DNA from: DASVXQ01 sp046727955
Lineage (GTDB): Bacteria > Actinomycetota > CALGFH01
Reading direction: 5' to 3'
DNA: 37,023 nt
Assembly (NCBI GenBank): GCA_046727955.1
Contig: JBKPDO010000243.1
Coordinates: forward strand, 1-37,023
The notes beneath the pieces were generated by a model. The model searched no databases, had not been told where the DNA came from, and worked only from the letters and a program-made list of their open reading frames with translations. Below, piece after piece: positions 1 to 7,247 of the stretch (position 1 is the first letter of the stretch; every line of letters starts with the position of its first letter). The position numbers were made by a program, and so were the translations under genes.

Positions 1-1
1 G

Positions 2-148
2 GCGGGCCGCCAGCCGACCGAGGATGATGTCTGGGAGGCGATCGAGCGGCTGCGGGAGCGGGTCGAGGAGCTGGAGGCCGAGCAGGCGCGCACGCACGCG
101 GCGGCGCCGCCGCAGCCGGGCAGGGGCCGACGCCGCCGGGCGGGCTAG
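2..148 (+). CDS. C-terminal end of an unidentified coiled-coil protein (partial)
   Basis: An open frame enters from the left edge and ends at TAG 146-148, giving the last 48 residues of a larger protein. The visible part contains an acidic heptad-like helix (WEAIERLRERVEELEAEQ) followed by an Ala/Pro then Arg-rich tail, so it is probably a short coiled coil with a basic end. Its stop codon shares the palindrome CTAG with the stop of the convergent integrase gene at 145-147, so the two genes abut tail to tail. Position next to the integrase suggests it is cargo of the integrated element. I do not recognise the family. The codon pattern and helix periodicity make it likely to be real, but the start lies outside the window. 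Confidence 0.55.
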   Translation, partial: AGRQPTEDDVWEAIERLRERVEELEAEQARTHAAAPPQPGRGRRRRAG

Positions 149-1512
149 CCCGCCCCCGCCGCCGCGTCGGGCGGCTGCTCGTCGATCAGGCCCGCCAGCA
201 GCAGCGCCGCCTCGCGGTCGCCGCCGATGTAGTGAGCGTAGTGGGCCAGCAGCGTCTCCTTCGCGTGGCCGGTGCGGGCGGCGGCGCGGACCACGTCGAT
301 GCCGCCGCGCAGCATCGAGCTCGCCGCCCAGTGCCGCAGGTCGTGGACGCGGACGCCCTCGATGCCGACCCGCTGGCGCAGCCGGCGGAAGCGGAACGTC
401 ATCACGTTGGGCCGATAGGGTGCCCGCCCGGCGGCGTCGGGCGAGAACACGTAGGCGTCAGGGCGCAGCCGCATCCCGGCCGCGAGTGCCCGCTCCTTGG
501 CGCGGCGGTGCAGGTCGTTGAGCAGGCCGAGGGTGAGCGGGTCGACCTCGACGCGCTTGGGTTCGTCCTCCTTGGTGGAGTCCTTCTCGTACAGCGTCGG
601 TCTGCCGGCGGGGTCGTGGCCCATGACGAGGTTGCGGTCCATCGTCACGGTCGACTCGGCGATGTCGATCCGGTCCCATCGCAGCGCCGTGACCTCGCCG
701 CGGCGGGCACCGGTCACCGCGTCCAGCCGCAGCCAGCAGAAGAACTCGAAGTCGTGCTCCGCCGCCGCCGTGAGCAGCCGGGCCACGTCCTCGCGGGTCG
801 GCGGGCGCACCGACCGCTTGCGGACCTTCGGCGCGGCCCCGTCGGCCGGGTTGGCCTCGATCCAGCGGAGCACGAGGCGGGCGTACTCAAGCGCCGAGTG
901 CATCGTCGCGTGGATACGCCGCACATAGGATGCCGCCAGCGGCAGCCCCGCCCGGCAGTCGCGCTCGTGGACGGCCCGGCCCCGGTGGTGGCTGGACTCA
1001 CTGCGGCCCGGCCCGGCCGTCACCCACCCGTCGACCTCGACCCCCGGGCCGAGCGGCGGCAGGCCCTCGCGCGCGCGGCGCTGGCACCGCTGGCAGCGCC
1101 CGCCGTGGGCGCACAGGTCGTCGTAGCAGCGCACCAGATCCTCGGTGTCCAGTCGCACGAGCTTGAGCCGGCCGAGGCGGGGCGTCAGGTACAGGCGGAT
1201 ATGGGAGGTGGCGGCGCTCGCGCTCGGCGGGGACAGGCCGTCCCCGTCGGTCCGGGCATGCTCCAGCCAGCGCCACAGCAGATCCTCGACGGTTACGTTC
1301 GCGGGCGTCACCTTGCGGCCGTCGCCGCGCCGCGCGATCAGCTCGGCGAGTGCCTGCTCTGCCTCCCGCTTGGCCCGGCGGGTGGCGGTCTGCTGCCGCT
1401 TGCGGCCGGTCAGCGGGTCACGGCCGGCGTACACGATGGCCTGCCAGGACGCGGGGTTGCGGCAGCGGGGCGGGCACTCGCCCTTGTGGAGGTGGCGCAG
1501 GTGGCCCTTCAT
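145..1512 (-). CDS. int: Tyrosine recombinase / phage-type integrase
   Basis: This 455-aa site-specific recombinase most likely inserts and excises the element occupying the left end of the window. An N-terminal arm-binding-like region (about 1-70) has a His/Cys cluster (HLRHLHKGECPPRC). A SAM-like core-binding domain follows, and the catalytic domain is C-terminal, with TGARRGEV (Arg I), HDLRHWAAS (His-x-x-Arg) and GHAKETLLAHYAHY carrying the expected catalytic Tyr. The core-binding domain is unusual: a Cys/His-rich insertion (CAHGGRCQRC ... HERDC) resembles a zinc-binding finger. The ATG start is preceded by GAGGAG at suitable spacing. The N-terminus points at the 3' end of tRNA-Glu 130 bp away, the usual layout for integrases that target tRNA 3' ends. 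Confidence 0.9.
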   Translation of the reverse strand: MKGHLRHLHKGECPPRCRNPASWQAIVYAGRDPLTGRKRQQTATRRAKREAEQALAELIARRGDGRKVTPANVTVEDLLWRWLEHARTDGDGLSPPSASAATSHIRLYLTPRLGRLKLVRLDTEDLVRCYDDLCAHGGRCQRCQRRAREGLPPLGPGVEVDGWVTAGPGRSESSHHRGRAVHERDCRAGLPLAASYVRRIHATMHSALEYARLVLRWIEANPADGAAPKVRKRSVRPPTREDVARLLTAAAEHDFEFFCWLRLDAVTGARRGEVTALRWDRIDIAESTVTMDRNLVMGHDPAGRPTLYEKDSTKEDEPKRVEVDPLTLGLLNDLHRRAKERALAAGMRLRPDAYVFSPDAAGRAPYRPNVMTFRFRRLRQRVGIEGVRVHDLRHWAASSMLRGGIDVVRAAARTGHAKETLLAHYAHYIGGDREAALLLAGLIDEQPPDAAAGAG

Positions 1513-1560
1513 TGCGGCACTCCTCGCTCGGCGGCTGCGCAGACGGCTCGGAGCGTACGA

Positions 1561-1579
1561 GATTGCATGGGGATTGCAT
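1561..1579. repeat. Direct repeat GATTGCAT x2 beside the integrase
   Basis: Two perfect GATTGCAT copies (1561-1568 and 1572-1579) lie 11 bp apart, about one helical turn, between the integrase start and tRNA-Glu. Helically phased direct repeats in this position resemble arm-type or excisionase binding sites. The assignment is inference from position only. Confidence 0.35.
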
Positions 1580-1640
1580 AGCTCATCCCGCTGGTGCTGT
1601 CCTGGGTGGTGCCGCGTGGCTGCTGACCTGCTGGTTTTCC

Positions 1641-1716
1641 TGGTAGCCCCGACCGGATTCGAACCGGCGCTACCGCCTTGAGAGGGCGGCGTCCTAGGCC
1701 ACTAGACGACGGGGCC
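1641..1716 (-). tRNA. tRNA-Glu (anticodon CUC)
   Basis: The minus strand folds as a complete cloverleaf. The acceptor GGCCCCG pairs with CGGGGCU, with a G-U closing pair. The anticodon stem CCGCC/GGCGG encloses CUCUCAA, giving anticodon CUC, and the T-loop is GGTTCGAATCC. Discriminator A is followed by an encoded CCA (1641-1643). The 3' end faces the integrase, so this gene is the probable attachment site of the neighbouring element. It lies 12 bp downstream of tRNA-Gln and is probably co-transcribed with it. Confidence 0.96.
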
Positions 1717-1728
1717 AAGTTGCTCCTG

Positions 1729-1800
1729 CTGGGGTGCCAGGACTCGAACCTAGACTAACGGGGCCAGAACCCGTCGGGCTGCCAATTACCCCACACCCCA
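1729..1800 (-). tRNA. tRNA-Gln (anticodon CUG)
   Basis: The 72-nt minus-strand cloverleaf starts TGGGGTG and pairs with CACCCCA. The anticodon stem ACGGG/CCCGU encloses UUCUGGC, anticodon CUG. The T-arm carries GGTTCGAGTCC. The sequence after the discriminator G is CAG, so the CCA end is not encoded. It is the first tRNA of a Gln-Glu pair directly downstream of gltX, a linkage also known in other actinobacteria. Confidence 0.96.
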
Positions 1801-1870
1801 CCGGACCGCGGGTCCGTCAACCGATCCGGCGAACCGGACCGACCTGGACCTTCGGGCCGCGGGCTCGCGC

Positions 1871-1900
1871 ATGATAGCGGTTGGAGGCGCTGCGGCTCAA
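1871..1900 (-). promoter_or_regulatory. Probable promoter of the tRNA-Gln/tRNA-Glu pair
   Basis: On the minus strand TTGAGC (1895-1900) and TATCAT (1871-1876) are separated by 18 bp, a good sigma-70-type match. It sits between the gltX stop and tRNA-Gln, so transcription would start near 1864, about 64 nt before the tRNA. Confidence 0.55.
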
Positions 1901-1905
1901 CCAGC

Positions 1906-3369
1906 TTACCGCAACGACTCGAGGTCTCTCGCCCGCTCCAGGCGCGCCACCGAGCGGTCGCGACCCAGCAGCTCGATCGACTCGAACAGCGGTGGGCTGA
2001 CAAGGCGGCCGGTGATCGCCAGGCGGACCGGCTGAAAGGCCTTGCGGGGCTTCAGCTCGCGCTCCTCGGCCAGTTCGCGCAGGGCGCGCTCGATCGCCTC
2101 GGCGGTCCAGGGCTCCAGCGGCCGCAGGACCTTGGCGACCGCGTCGAGGAAGCCGCGCGCCTCGTCCGTCAGCACCGTTGCCGCCTCCTCCGGGTCGAGC
2201 TCGACCTCGTCGACCAGCAGGAACTCGAGCATGTCGGGTCCCTGGTCGAGACGGGCGATGCGCTCGGAGATCAGCGGCGCCGCCCTGGTGAGCAGGTCGA
2301 GGCTGGCGTCCGGGTGGCCGGCCCTGGCCAGGAACGGCTGCAACCGGCGCGCCAGGTCCTCGGGCGGGAGCTGGCGGATGTACCAGGCGTTGAGCGCCTC
2401 CAGCTTCTGGTTGTCGAACATGGCCGGGTTGCGCGAGACCCGCTCGATCGAGAACAGCCGCTCGAGGTCCGCCAGGGTGAAGTGCTCGCGGGTCTCGTCG
2501 TAGCCCCAGCCCAGCAATGCCAGATAGTTCACCATGGCCTCGGGCAGGTAGCCCTGGGCGCGGTAGTCCTCCAGAGCGACCTGGTGACGCCGCTTGGAGA
2601 GCTTCTTCCGGCCGGCATCGACCAGGAGCGGCAGGTGCGCGAACAGCGGCGGCTCCTCGCGGCCCAGCGCGCGGAACACGTGCACCTGGCGAGGGGTGGA
2701 CGGCAGCAGGTCCTCGCCGCGGATCACGTGGGAGACCGCCATGTCCACGTCGTCGTAGACGGCGGCGAACAGGTAGGTCGGGATGCCGCTTGGCCGCATG
2801 ACGACGAAGTCGGTGAGGGTGGAGTTCTGGAAGGTGACCGTGCCGCGGATCAGGTCCTCGACCACGGTCTCGCCCTCGTCGGGCAGGCGGAAGCGCACCG
2901 CCGGCTTGCGGCCCTCGGCCTGGTAGGCCTGCAGCTGGCTGGAGGAGAGGTTGCGGCAGTGCCCGTCGTAGCCGGGCGGCAGCCCGCGCGCCTCGGCCGC
3001 ACGCCGTCGCTCCTCCAGCTCCTCGGACGTGCAGTAGCAGGGATACGCCTCACCGTGGGCGATCAGGGCGTTCACCGCCGTGTGGTAGCGGTCGAGCCGC
3101 TCGGACTGCACGTAGGGGCCGTAGGGGCCGCCGACGCCATACCCCTCGTCCCACTCCAGGCCGAGCCAGTGCAGCATCTCGGCGATCTCGTCGGCGCCGC
3201 CCTCGACGTTGCGGGCGACGTCGGTGTCCTCCACACGCAGGACAAAGGTGCCTTGATGGCGGCGGGCGAACAGGTAGTTGTAAAGAGCGGTGCGCGCTGT
3301 GCCGACGTGTAAGTAGCCGGTCGGGCTGGGCGCGAACCGGGTTCGGATGGGACTGAGATGGCTGCTCAT
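1906..3369 (-). CDS. gltX: Glutamyl-tRNA synthetase
   Basis: This 487-aa class I aminoacyl-tRNA synthetase charges tRNA-Glu in the cytoplasm and, in lineages that lack GlnRS, also tRNA-Gln, which is then amidated. The N-terminal Rossmann fold has the HIGH-type motif in RFAPSPTGYLHVGTART (residues about 10-24) and the KMSKS-type motif as GRKKLSKRRHQ (about residue 253). The C-terminal anticodon-binding domain is complete, and the length is normal for the family. It lies immediately upstream of tRNA-Gln and tRNA-Glu on the same strand, so the enzyme and its substrates are clustered. The ATG start gives the expected short N-terminus before RTRFAPSPTG. Confidence 0.97.
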   Translation of the reverse strand: MSSHLSPIRTRFAPSPTGYLHVGTARTALYNYLFARRHQGTFVLRVEDTDVARNVEGGADEIAEMLHWLGLEWDEGYGVGGPYGPYVQSERLDRYHTAVNALIAHGEAYPCYCTSEELEERRRAAEARGLPPGYDGHCRNLSSSQLQAYQAEGRKPAVRFRLPDEGETVVEDLIRGTVTFQNSTLTDFVVMRPSGIPTYLFAAVYDDVDMAVSHVIRGEDLLPSTPRQVHVFRALGREEPPLFAHLPLLVDAGRKKLSKRRHQVALEDYRAQGYLPEAMVNYLALLGWGYDETREHFTLADLERLFSIERVSRNPAMFDNQKLEALNAWYIRQLPPEDLARRLQPFLARAGHPDASLDLLTRAAPLISERIARLDQGPDMLEFLLVDEVELDPEEAATVLTDEARGFLDAVAKVLRPLEPWTAEAIERALRELAEERELKPRKAFQPVRLAITGRLVSPPLFESIELLGRDRSVARLERARDLESLR

Positions 3370-3421
3370 TGCTGTGGATGCTAGCAGCCGGCCCGCTCCC
3401 CGGTCGGCGGCGTTGCCCCAA

Positions 3422-3482
3422 GGGGGCTAGCTCGGCGCTTCGCTTCCTGGTGCCCTGGCCCTGGCCTCGCTAGAGAGCCCCG
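3422..3482. repeat. Dispersed palindromic repeat element, intergenic copy
   Basis: The roughly 60-bp unit is bounded by the inverted ends GGGGCT (3423-3428) and AGCCCC (3476-3481). Its interior (GCTCGG, TTCGCT, CCTGGTGCCC, CTGGCCTCGCT, GAGAGCCCC in that order) matches, with few substitutions and small gaps, the two copies embedded in leuB at 22287-22357 and 22371-22441. It lies between the divergent starts of gltX and the Asp-box protein gene. Confidence 0.75.
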
Positions 3483-3553
3483 CGCGCGTGTCGTGGCGGC
3501 GTGCGATCATGCCCCTCTGCGATGCCCGCACGAGCGCGCCGGGGGTGCGAGAG

Positions 3554-4672
3554 ATGACCGACGAGCAGCTCAGCGTCCAGCCTGGGCAGATTTTTCTTTT
3601 GGTCGGGACGACCAAGGGCGCGTTCCTGTTCCGCACCGACCCGGAACGGCGCGAGACGCAGGTGAGCGGGCCGCACATGCCCGGGCAGCCGGTCTACGCC
3701 CTGGCGTATGACGATCGCGGCGACCGCCGCCGCGTGCTGGCGGGCGCCGAGAGCTGGCACTGGGGCCCGCAGGTGTACCGCAGCGATGACCTGGGCGCGA
3801 CCTGGAGCGAGCCGGTCGAGGGCGGCGTGCGCTTCCCCGAGGAGGCGGGCGCGGCCCTCAAGCGTGTCTGGCAGCTCAAGCCCGCCGGCGCTGACCAGCC
3901 GGACGTCGTCTATGCGGGGGTCGAGCCGGCCGCCCTGTTCCGTTCGAAGGACGGCGGCGAGAGCTTCGAGCTATTGCAAGGGCTGTGGGACCACCCCCAC
4001 CGGCCCAAGTGGGAGCCGGGCGGTGGCGGGCTCTGCCTGCACACGGTCGTGCTGGACCCGGACGACCCCGCCCGGATCTGGGTGGCGATCTCGGCCGCCG
4101 GCGTCTACTACTCGACCGACGGCGGCGTCTCATGGGAGACGCGCCATCAGGGGGTGCGGGCGGACTTCCGGCCCGACCGCTACCCGGAGTTCGGCCAGTG
4201 CGTGCACAAGATCGCCCCGGCCGGGGGCAGTCCGAGCCGGATGTACCTGCAGAACCACTGGGGCCTGTACCGCAGCGACGACGCCGGCGGACAGTGGTCC
4301 GACATCGCCAACGGCGTGCCGAGCGACTTCGGCTTCCCGGTGGTGGCGCACCCGTCCGACCCCGACAGCGCTTGGGTGATCCCGCTCACCTCTGACGAGT
4401 TCCGGTGCACCGCCGAGGGCAGGGCGCGGGTCTACCGCACGCGCGACGCAGGGGCCTCCTGGGATCCGCTTACCAAGGGCCTACCCCAGCACAACGCCTA
4501 CCTGACGGTCCTGCGCGACGGTTTCACCACCGACGGAGGCGAGCCGGCCGGGCTCTACTTCGGGACCCGCACCGGCGAGCTGTTCGCCTCCGGCGACGAG
4601 GGCGACTCGTGGAAGCTCCTGGCCAACTGGCTCCCGCCGGTCCTGTGCGTGAGGGCGGCGGTGGTGCGATGA
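3554..4672 (+). CDS. Asp-box (BNR/sialidase-like) beta-propeller protein
   Basis: This protein of about 372 residues carries six Asp-box motifs of the form S/T-x-D-x-G-x-x-W/F: SDDLGATW, SKDGGESF, STDGGVSW, SDDAGGQW, TRDAGASW and SGDEGDSW. They are spaced as in sialidase or VPS10-like propellers and indicate a six-bladed fold. No signal peptide or membrane segment is visible, so it is probably cytoplasmic. A catalytic sialidase arginine triad is not evident, so enzymatic activity is not claimed. The start chosen is ATG 3554 (preceded by GAGAG); an in-frame upstream ATG at 3488 would add 22 unconvincing residues. It ends 7 bp before the MoaD-like gene on the same strand, suggesting a two-gene operon. 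Confidence 0.8.
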   Translation: MTDEQLSVQPGQIFLLVGTTKGAFLFRTDPERRETQVSGPHMPGQPVYALAYDDRGDRRRVLAGAESWHWGPQVYRSDDLGATWSEPVEGGVRFPEEAGAALKRVWQLKPAGADQPDVVYAGVEPAALFRSKDGGESFELLQGLWDHPHRPKWEPGGGGLCLHTVVLDPDDPARIWVAISAAGVYYSTDGGVSWETRHQGVRADFRPDRYPEFGQCVHKIAPAGGSPSRMYLQNHWGLYRSDDAGGQWSDIANGVPSDFGFPVVAHPSDPDSAWVIPLTSDEFRCTAEGRARVYRTRDAGASWDPLTKGLPQHNAYLTVLRDGFTTDGGEPAGLYFGTRTGELFASGDEGDSWKLLANWLPPVLCVRAAVVR

Positions 4673-4679
4673 GCACGCG

Positions 4680-4976
4680 ATGACCGTGCGGGTACGCGTC
4701 CACCTCCCAGGCGCGCTGCGGCCCTACGCCGGTGGCGAGAACGTGGTCGACCTCGCCTTGCCGGCGGCGACGGTCGGCGAGCTGCTGCACGCGATCCGCG
4801 GGTCCTATCCGGGGGTGCACCAGCGCGTCGTGGACGAGCTCGGCAGCCTGCGCCCGCACGTCAACGTCTTCGTCAACGGCGAGAGCATCCGCTACCTCTC
4901 CGGCCTGGCAACACCCCTGGACGAGGGCGACGAGATCTGGCTCCTCCCCGCCATCTCGGGCGGCGCAACGCATTGA
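4680..4976 (+). CDS. MoaD/ThiS-like ubiquitin-fold small protein
   Basis: The 98-aa beta-grasp protein has the MoaD/ThiS pattern. It starts with a strand (VRVRVHLPGALRPYAGG), then a helix after TVGELLHAI, the HVNVFVNGESIRYL segment, and the DEGDEIWLLPAISGG ending. MoaD and ThiS carry a C-terminal Gly-Gly that is adenylated and thiocarboxylated for sulfur transfer; related archaeal SAMPs are conjugated to proteins. Here Gly-Gly is followed by Ala-Thr-His, so it is not strictly terminal and would need trimming to work conventionally. No MoaE, ThiF/MoeB or JAB protease is nearby. It is coupled to the Asp-box propeller gene (7-bp gap). Sulfur carrier or protein modifier are both possible. Confidence 0.8.
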   Translation: MTVRVRVHLPGALRPYAGGENVVDLALPAATVGELLHAIRGSYPGVHQRVVDELGSLRPHVNVFVNGESIRYLSGLATPLDEGDEIWLLPAISGGATH

Positions 4977-5000
4977 TAGCCGCAATCTATTGACAGTCGC

Positions 5001-5033
5001 TCGCATTTCATGCACGCTCTCGTGTAGATGCGA
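5001..5033. promoter_or_regulatory. Candidate TetR operator upstream of the MFS gene
   Basis: This is a nested imperfect palindrome: outer arms TCGCAT (5001-5006) and ATGCGA (5028-5033), inner arms CACG (5013-5016) and CGTG (5021-5024) around CTCT. A TTGACA -35-like hexamer lies at 4990-4995, and a further inverted pair TGACAGTC / GACTGTCA (4991-4998 / 5049-5056) flanks the site. It directly precedes an exporter-TetR pair, so it is a reasonable binding site for that TetR; no clear -10 was found. Confidence 0.45.
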
Positions 5034-5055
5034 CTATCGAAAGCTGGTGACTGTC

Positions 5056-6609
5056 ATGGATGCTCTGAGAGCGCGCCGGTGGTGGGCGCTCGGCGCCCTC
5101 ACGCTCGCCGTGCTGGCGGTCGGCCTGGACGGCACGGTGCTCAGCGTGGCCCTGCCCACCCTGGCCACCGACCTGCACGCCACCACCGCCGACCTGCAGT
5201 GGTTCGTCTCTGGCTACACCCTGGTGCTGGCGGCGGCGCTGCTGCCCGGCGGGCTGCTCGGCGACCGCTACGGCCGCAAGCGGGTCCTGCTGGGCGCGCT
5301 GGCGCTGTTCGGCGCCGGCTCGCTGGCCTGCGCCTACGCCCCCTCCGCGGGGCCGTTCATCGCCGCGCGGGTGCTGCTCGGTCTGGGCGCGGCCGCGATC
5401 ATCCCACTGGCCCTGTCGGTGCTGACGGTGCTGTTCAACGACCAGGAGCGCCCGCGGGCGGTGGGGGTCTGGGCGACCGCCAACTTCCTGGCCCTGCCGA
5501 TCGGGCCGATCCTGGGCGGCTGGCTGCTCACCAACTACTGGTGGGGCTGGGTGTTCCTGATGAACCTGCCAGTGGTCGTCGTGGGGATGCTGGCCGCGAC
5601 CGCGTGGCTGCCCGAGTCCCGCAGTGCCGAGCGCCATGGGCTGGACTGGGTGGGGATGCTCCTGTCCAGCGCCGGCCTGGCCGTGCTGGTCTACGGCGTG
5701 ATCCAGGCGGGCGAGCACGGCTGGGGCGACCCTGTCGCGCTGGTCGGCATGCTCGCCGGGGCGCTGGTGCTGGTGGCATTCGCGCGGTGGGAGCGCCGGC
5801 TGAGCCAGCGCCCCGACGGCCAGCCCCTGGTCGACCTTGGCCTGTTCCGCTCCAGGAGCTTCACCTGGGGCACCATCCTGGCGGCCGTAGGGATCTTCGC
5901 GCTGTTCGGTGTGCTGTTCACCGCGCCGCAGTACTTCCAGGCCGTTCTCGGCACCAACGCCATGGGCAGCGGCCTGCGGCTGCTGCCGCTGATCGGCGGC
6001 CTGGCGGTCGGCGCGTCGATGGCCGACCGGCTTGCCGCCCGCGCCGGCGCCAAATTCACCGTCGCGGCAGGGTTCGTCCTGATGGCCGCCGGGCTGGCCG
6101 TCGGGGCCACCACCAGCGTGACCAGCGGCACCGGCTTCCTCTCGCTGTGGACGCCGGTGATCGGCCTGGGCATGGGGTTCGCACTGGCCACAGCATCCGC
6201 CGCGGCGCTTGGCGCGCTGTCGGCCGAGCGCGCCGGGGTGGGCTCCGCCGTGATCCAGGCAGTCAACAAGACCGGCGCGCCGATCGCGGCGGCGCTCCTG
6301 GGCAGCGTGCTCAACGCCACCTACCGCGGCCAGCTCGACCTCGCCGGGATTCCGGCCCGGGCGGCGGGCGTGGTGCGCGACAGTGTCTTCGCCGGGGTCG
6401 CGGCCGCCCGGCAGCTCGGGTCGGGGTCGCTGCTGGACTCGGTGCGGGGTGCCTTCGTGGACGGCATGGATGTCATGCTGTGGGTGTGCGTCGCCATCGC
6501 GGCGGCGGGCGTCGTGCTCGCACTGGTCTTCCTGCCTGGGCGGACCACCGCGGGCGAGAGACCAGCGGCCGAGCCGGCAGCACTGGAGGATGAAGTTGTC
6601 GCCCGATGA
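5056..6609 (+). CDS. MFS multidrug exporter, EmrB/QacA (DHA2, 14-TM) type
   Basis: The 517-aa integral membrane antiporter likely expels drugs or other hydrophobic compounds using the proton gradient. The N-terminus (ALGALTLAVLAVGLDGTVLSVALPTLATDL) carries the DHA2 TM1 signature. Motif A appears as GGLLGDRYGRKRVLL, and motif C as LPIGPILGGWLLTNYWWGWVF in TM5. The length and hydrophobic pattern fit 14 helices. The open frame runs further upstream across the MoaD-like gene, but that part is a shadow; ATG 5056, just before MDALRARRWW, begins the family homology. Its end overlaps the start of a TetR regulator by 20 bp, so exporter and regulator are co-transcribed. Confidence 0.9.
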   Translation: MDALRARRWWALGALTLAVLAVGLDGTVLSVALPTLATDLHATTADLQWFVSGYTLVLAAALLPGGLLGDRYGRKRVLLGALALFGAGSLACAYAPSAGPFIAARVLLGLGAAAIIPLALSVLTVLFNDQERPRAVGVWATANFLALPIGPILGGWLLTNYWWGWVFLMNLPVVVVGMLAATAWLPESRSAERHGLDWVGMLLSSAGLAVLVYGVIQAGEHGWGDPVALVGMLAGALVLVAFARWERRLSQRPDGQPLVDLGLFRSRSFTWGTILAAVGIFALFGVLFTAPQYFQAVLGTNAMGSGLRLLPLIGGLAVGASMADRLAARAGAKFTVAAGFVLMAAGLAVGATTSVTSGTGFLSLWTPVIGLGMGFALATASAAALGALSAERAGVGSAVIQAVNKTGAPIAAALLGSVLNATYRGQLDLAGIPARAAGVVRDSVFAGVAAARQLGSGSLLDSVRGAFVDGMDVMLWVCVAIAAAGVVLALVFLPGRTTAGERPAAEPAALEDEVVAR

Positions 6610-7198
6610 TGACCGACTGGCGGTCGGGCTGCGGGAGCGCAAGAAGGCCAGGACCCGCGCGGCGATCCAAGAGCACGCGCTGCGGCTGTTCGCCCAGCAG
6701 GGCTACCAGGCCACTACCGTGGAGCAGATCGCCGAGGCAGCGGAGGTCTCGCCCAGCACGTTCTTCCGCTACTTTCCCACCAAGGAGGACGTGGTGCTCT
6801 ACGACGTCCTCGACCCGCCCGTCCTTGCGGCGTTTCGGGCGCAGCCGGCTGAGCTGAGCCCGATCCAGGCCCTGCGCGGCGCGATGCGGGCGGTGTTTGC
6901 CGAGCTGCCCGCCGAGGAGCTGGAGGTGCAGCAGCAACGCGACAGGCTGGTCCGCTCGGTGCCTGAGCTGCGCGCCAGGATGCTGGACGAGTTCGCCCGC
7001 AACCTGGATCTGCTCGCCGAGCTCGTGGCCGAGCGGGTGGGGCGCCGCGCGGACGAGCTGGCCGTCCGTACCCTGGCCGGCGCGGTGATCGGCGTGGGGA
7101 TCGCCGCGTGGTTCACGGCGGGGGACCAGACGATGACCGACTCCATCGCGATGCTGGACGCCAGCCTGGCACAGCTGGAGGCCGGCCTGACCCTGTGA
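6590..7198 (+). CDS. TetR/AcrR-family transcriptional regulator
   Basis: This 202-aa repressor probably senses a substrate of the overlapping MFS exporter. Residues about 17-62 form the TetR helix-turn-helix (RAAIQEHALRLFAQQGYQAT, VEQIAEAAEVSPSTFFRYFPTKEDVV). The remainder is the helical ligand-binding and dimerisation region. ATG 6590 overlaps the exporter's 3' end by 20 bp; GGAGG lies almost against the ATG, so translation probably depends on coupling to the exporter. The palindrome at 5001-5033 is the best visible operator candidate, which would make the pair autoregulated. Confidence 0.9.
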   Translation: MKLSPDDDRLAVGLRERKKARTRAAIQEHALRLFAQQGYQATTVEQIAEAAEVSPSTFFRYFPTKEDVVLYDVLDPPVLAAFRAQPAELSPIQALRGAMRAVFAELPAEELEVQQQRDRLVRSVPELRARMLDEFARNLDLLAELVAERVGRRADELAVRTLAGAVIGVGIAAWFTAGDQTMTDSIAMLDASLAQLEAGLTL

Positions 7199-7247
7199 GC
7201 TGAGTCACCCCTGGCGTGCGACCCGCTCGCCGCGGACCCGGCCAGTG

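Noticed and set aside
232..1581. Long plus-strand frame (449 aa) opposite the integrase
   Set aside because: It is an antisense shadow of high-GC coding DNA; the minus frame has complete recombinase motifs.
5008..6642. 544-aa minus-strand frame opposite the MFS exporter
   Set aside because: It is Gln/Arg/Gly-rich and repetitive with no domain; the plus strand has clear 14-TM motifs.
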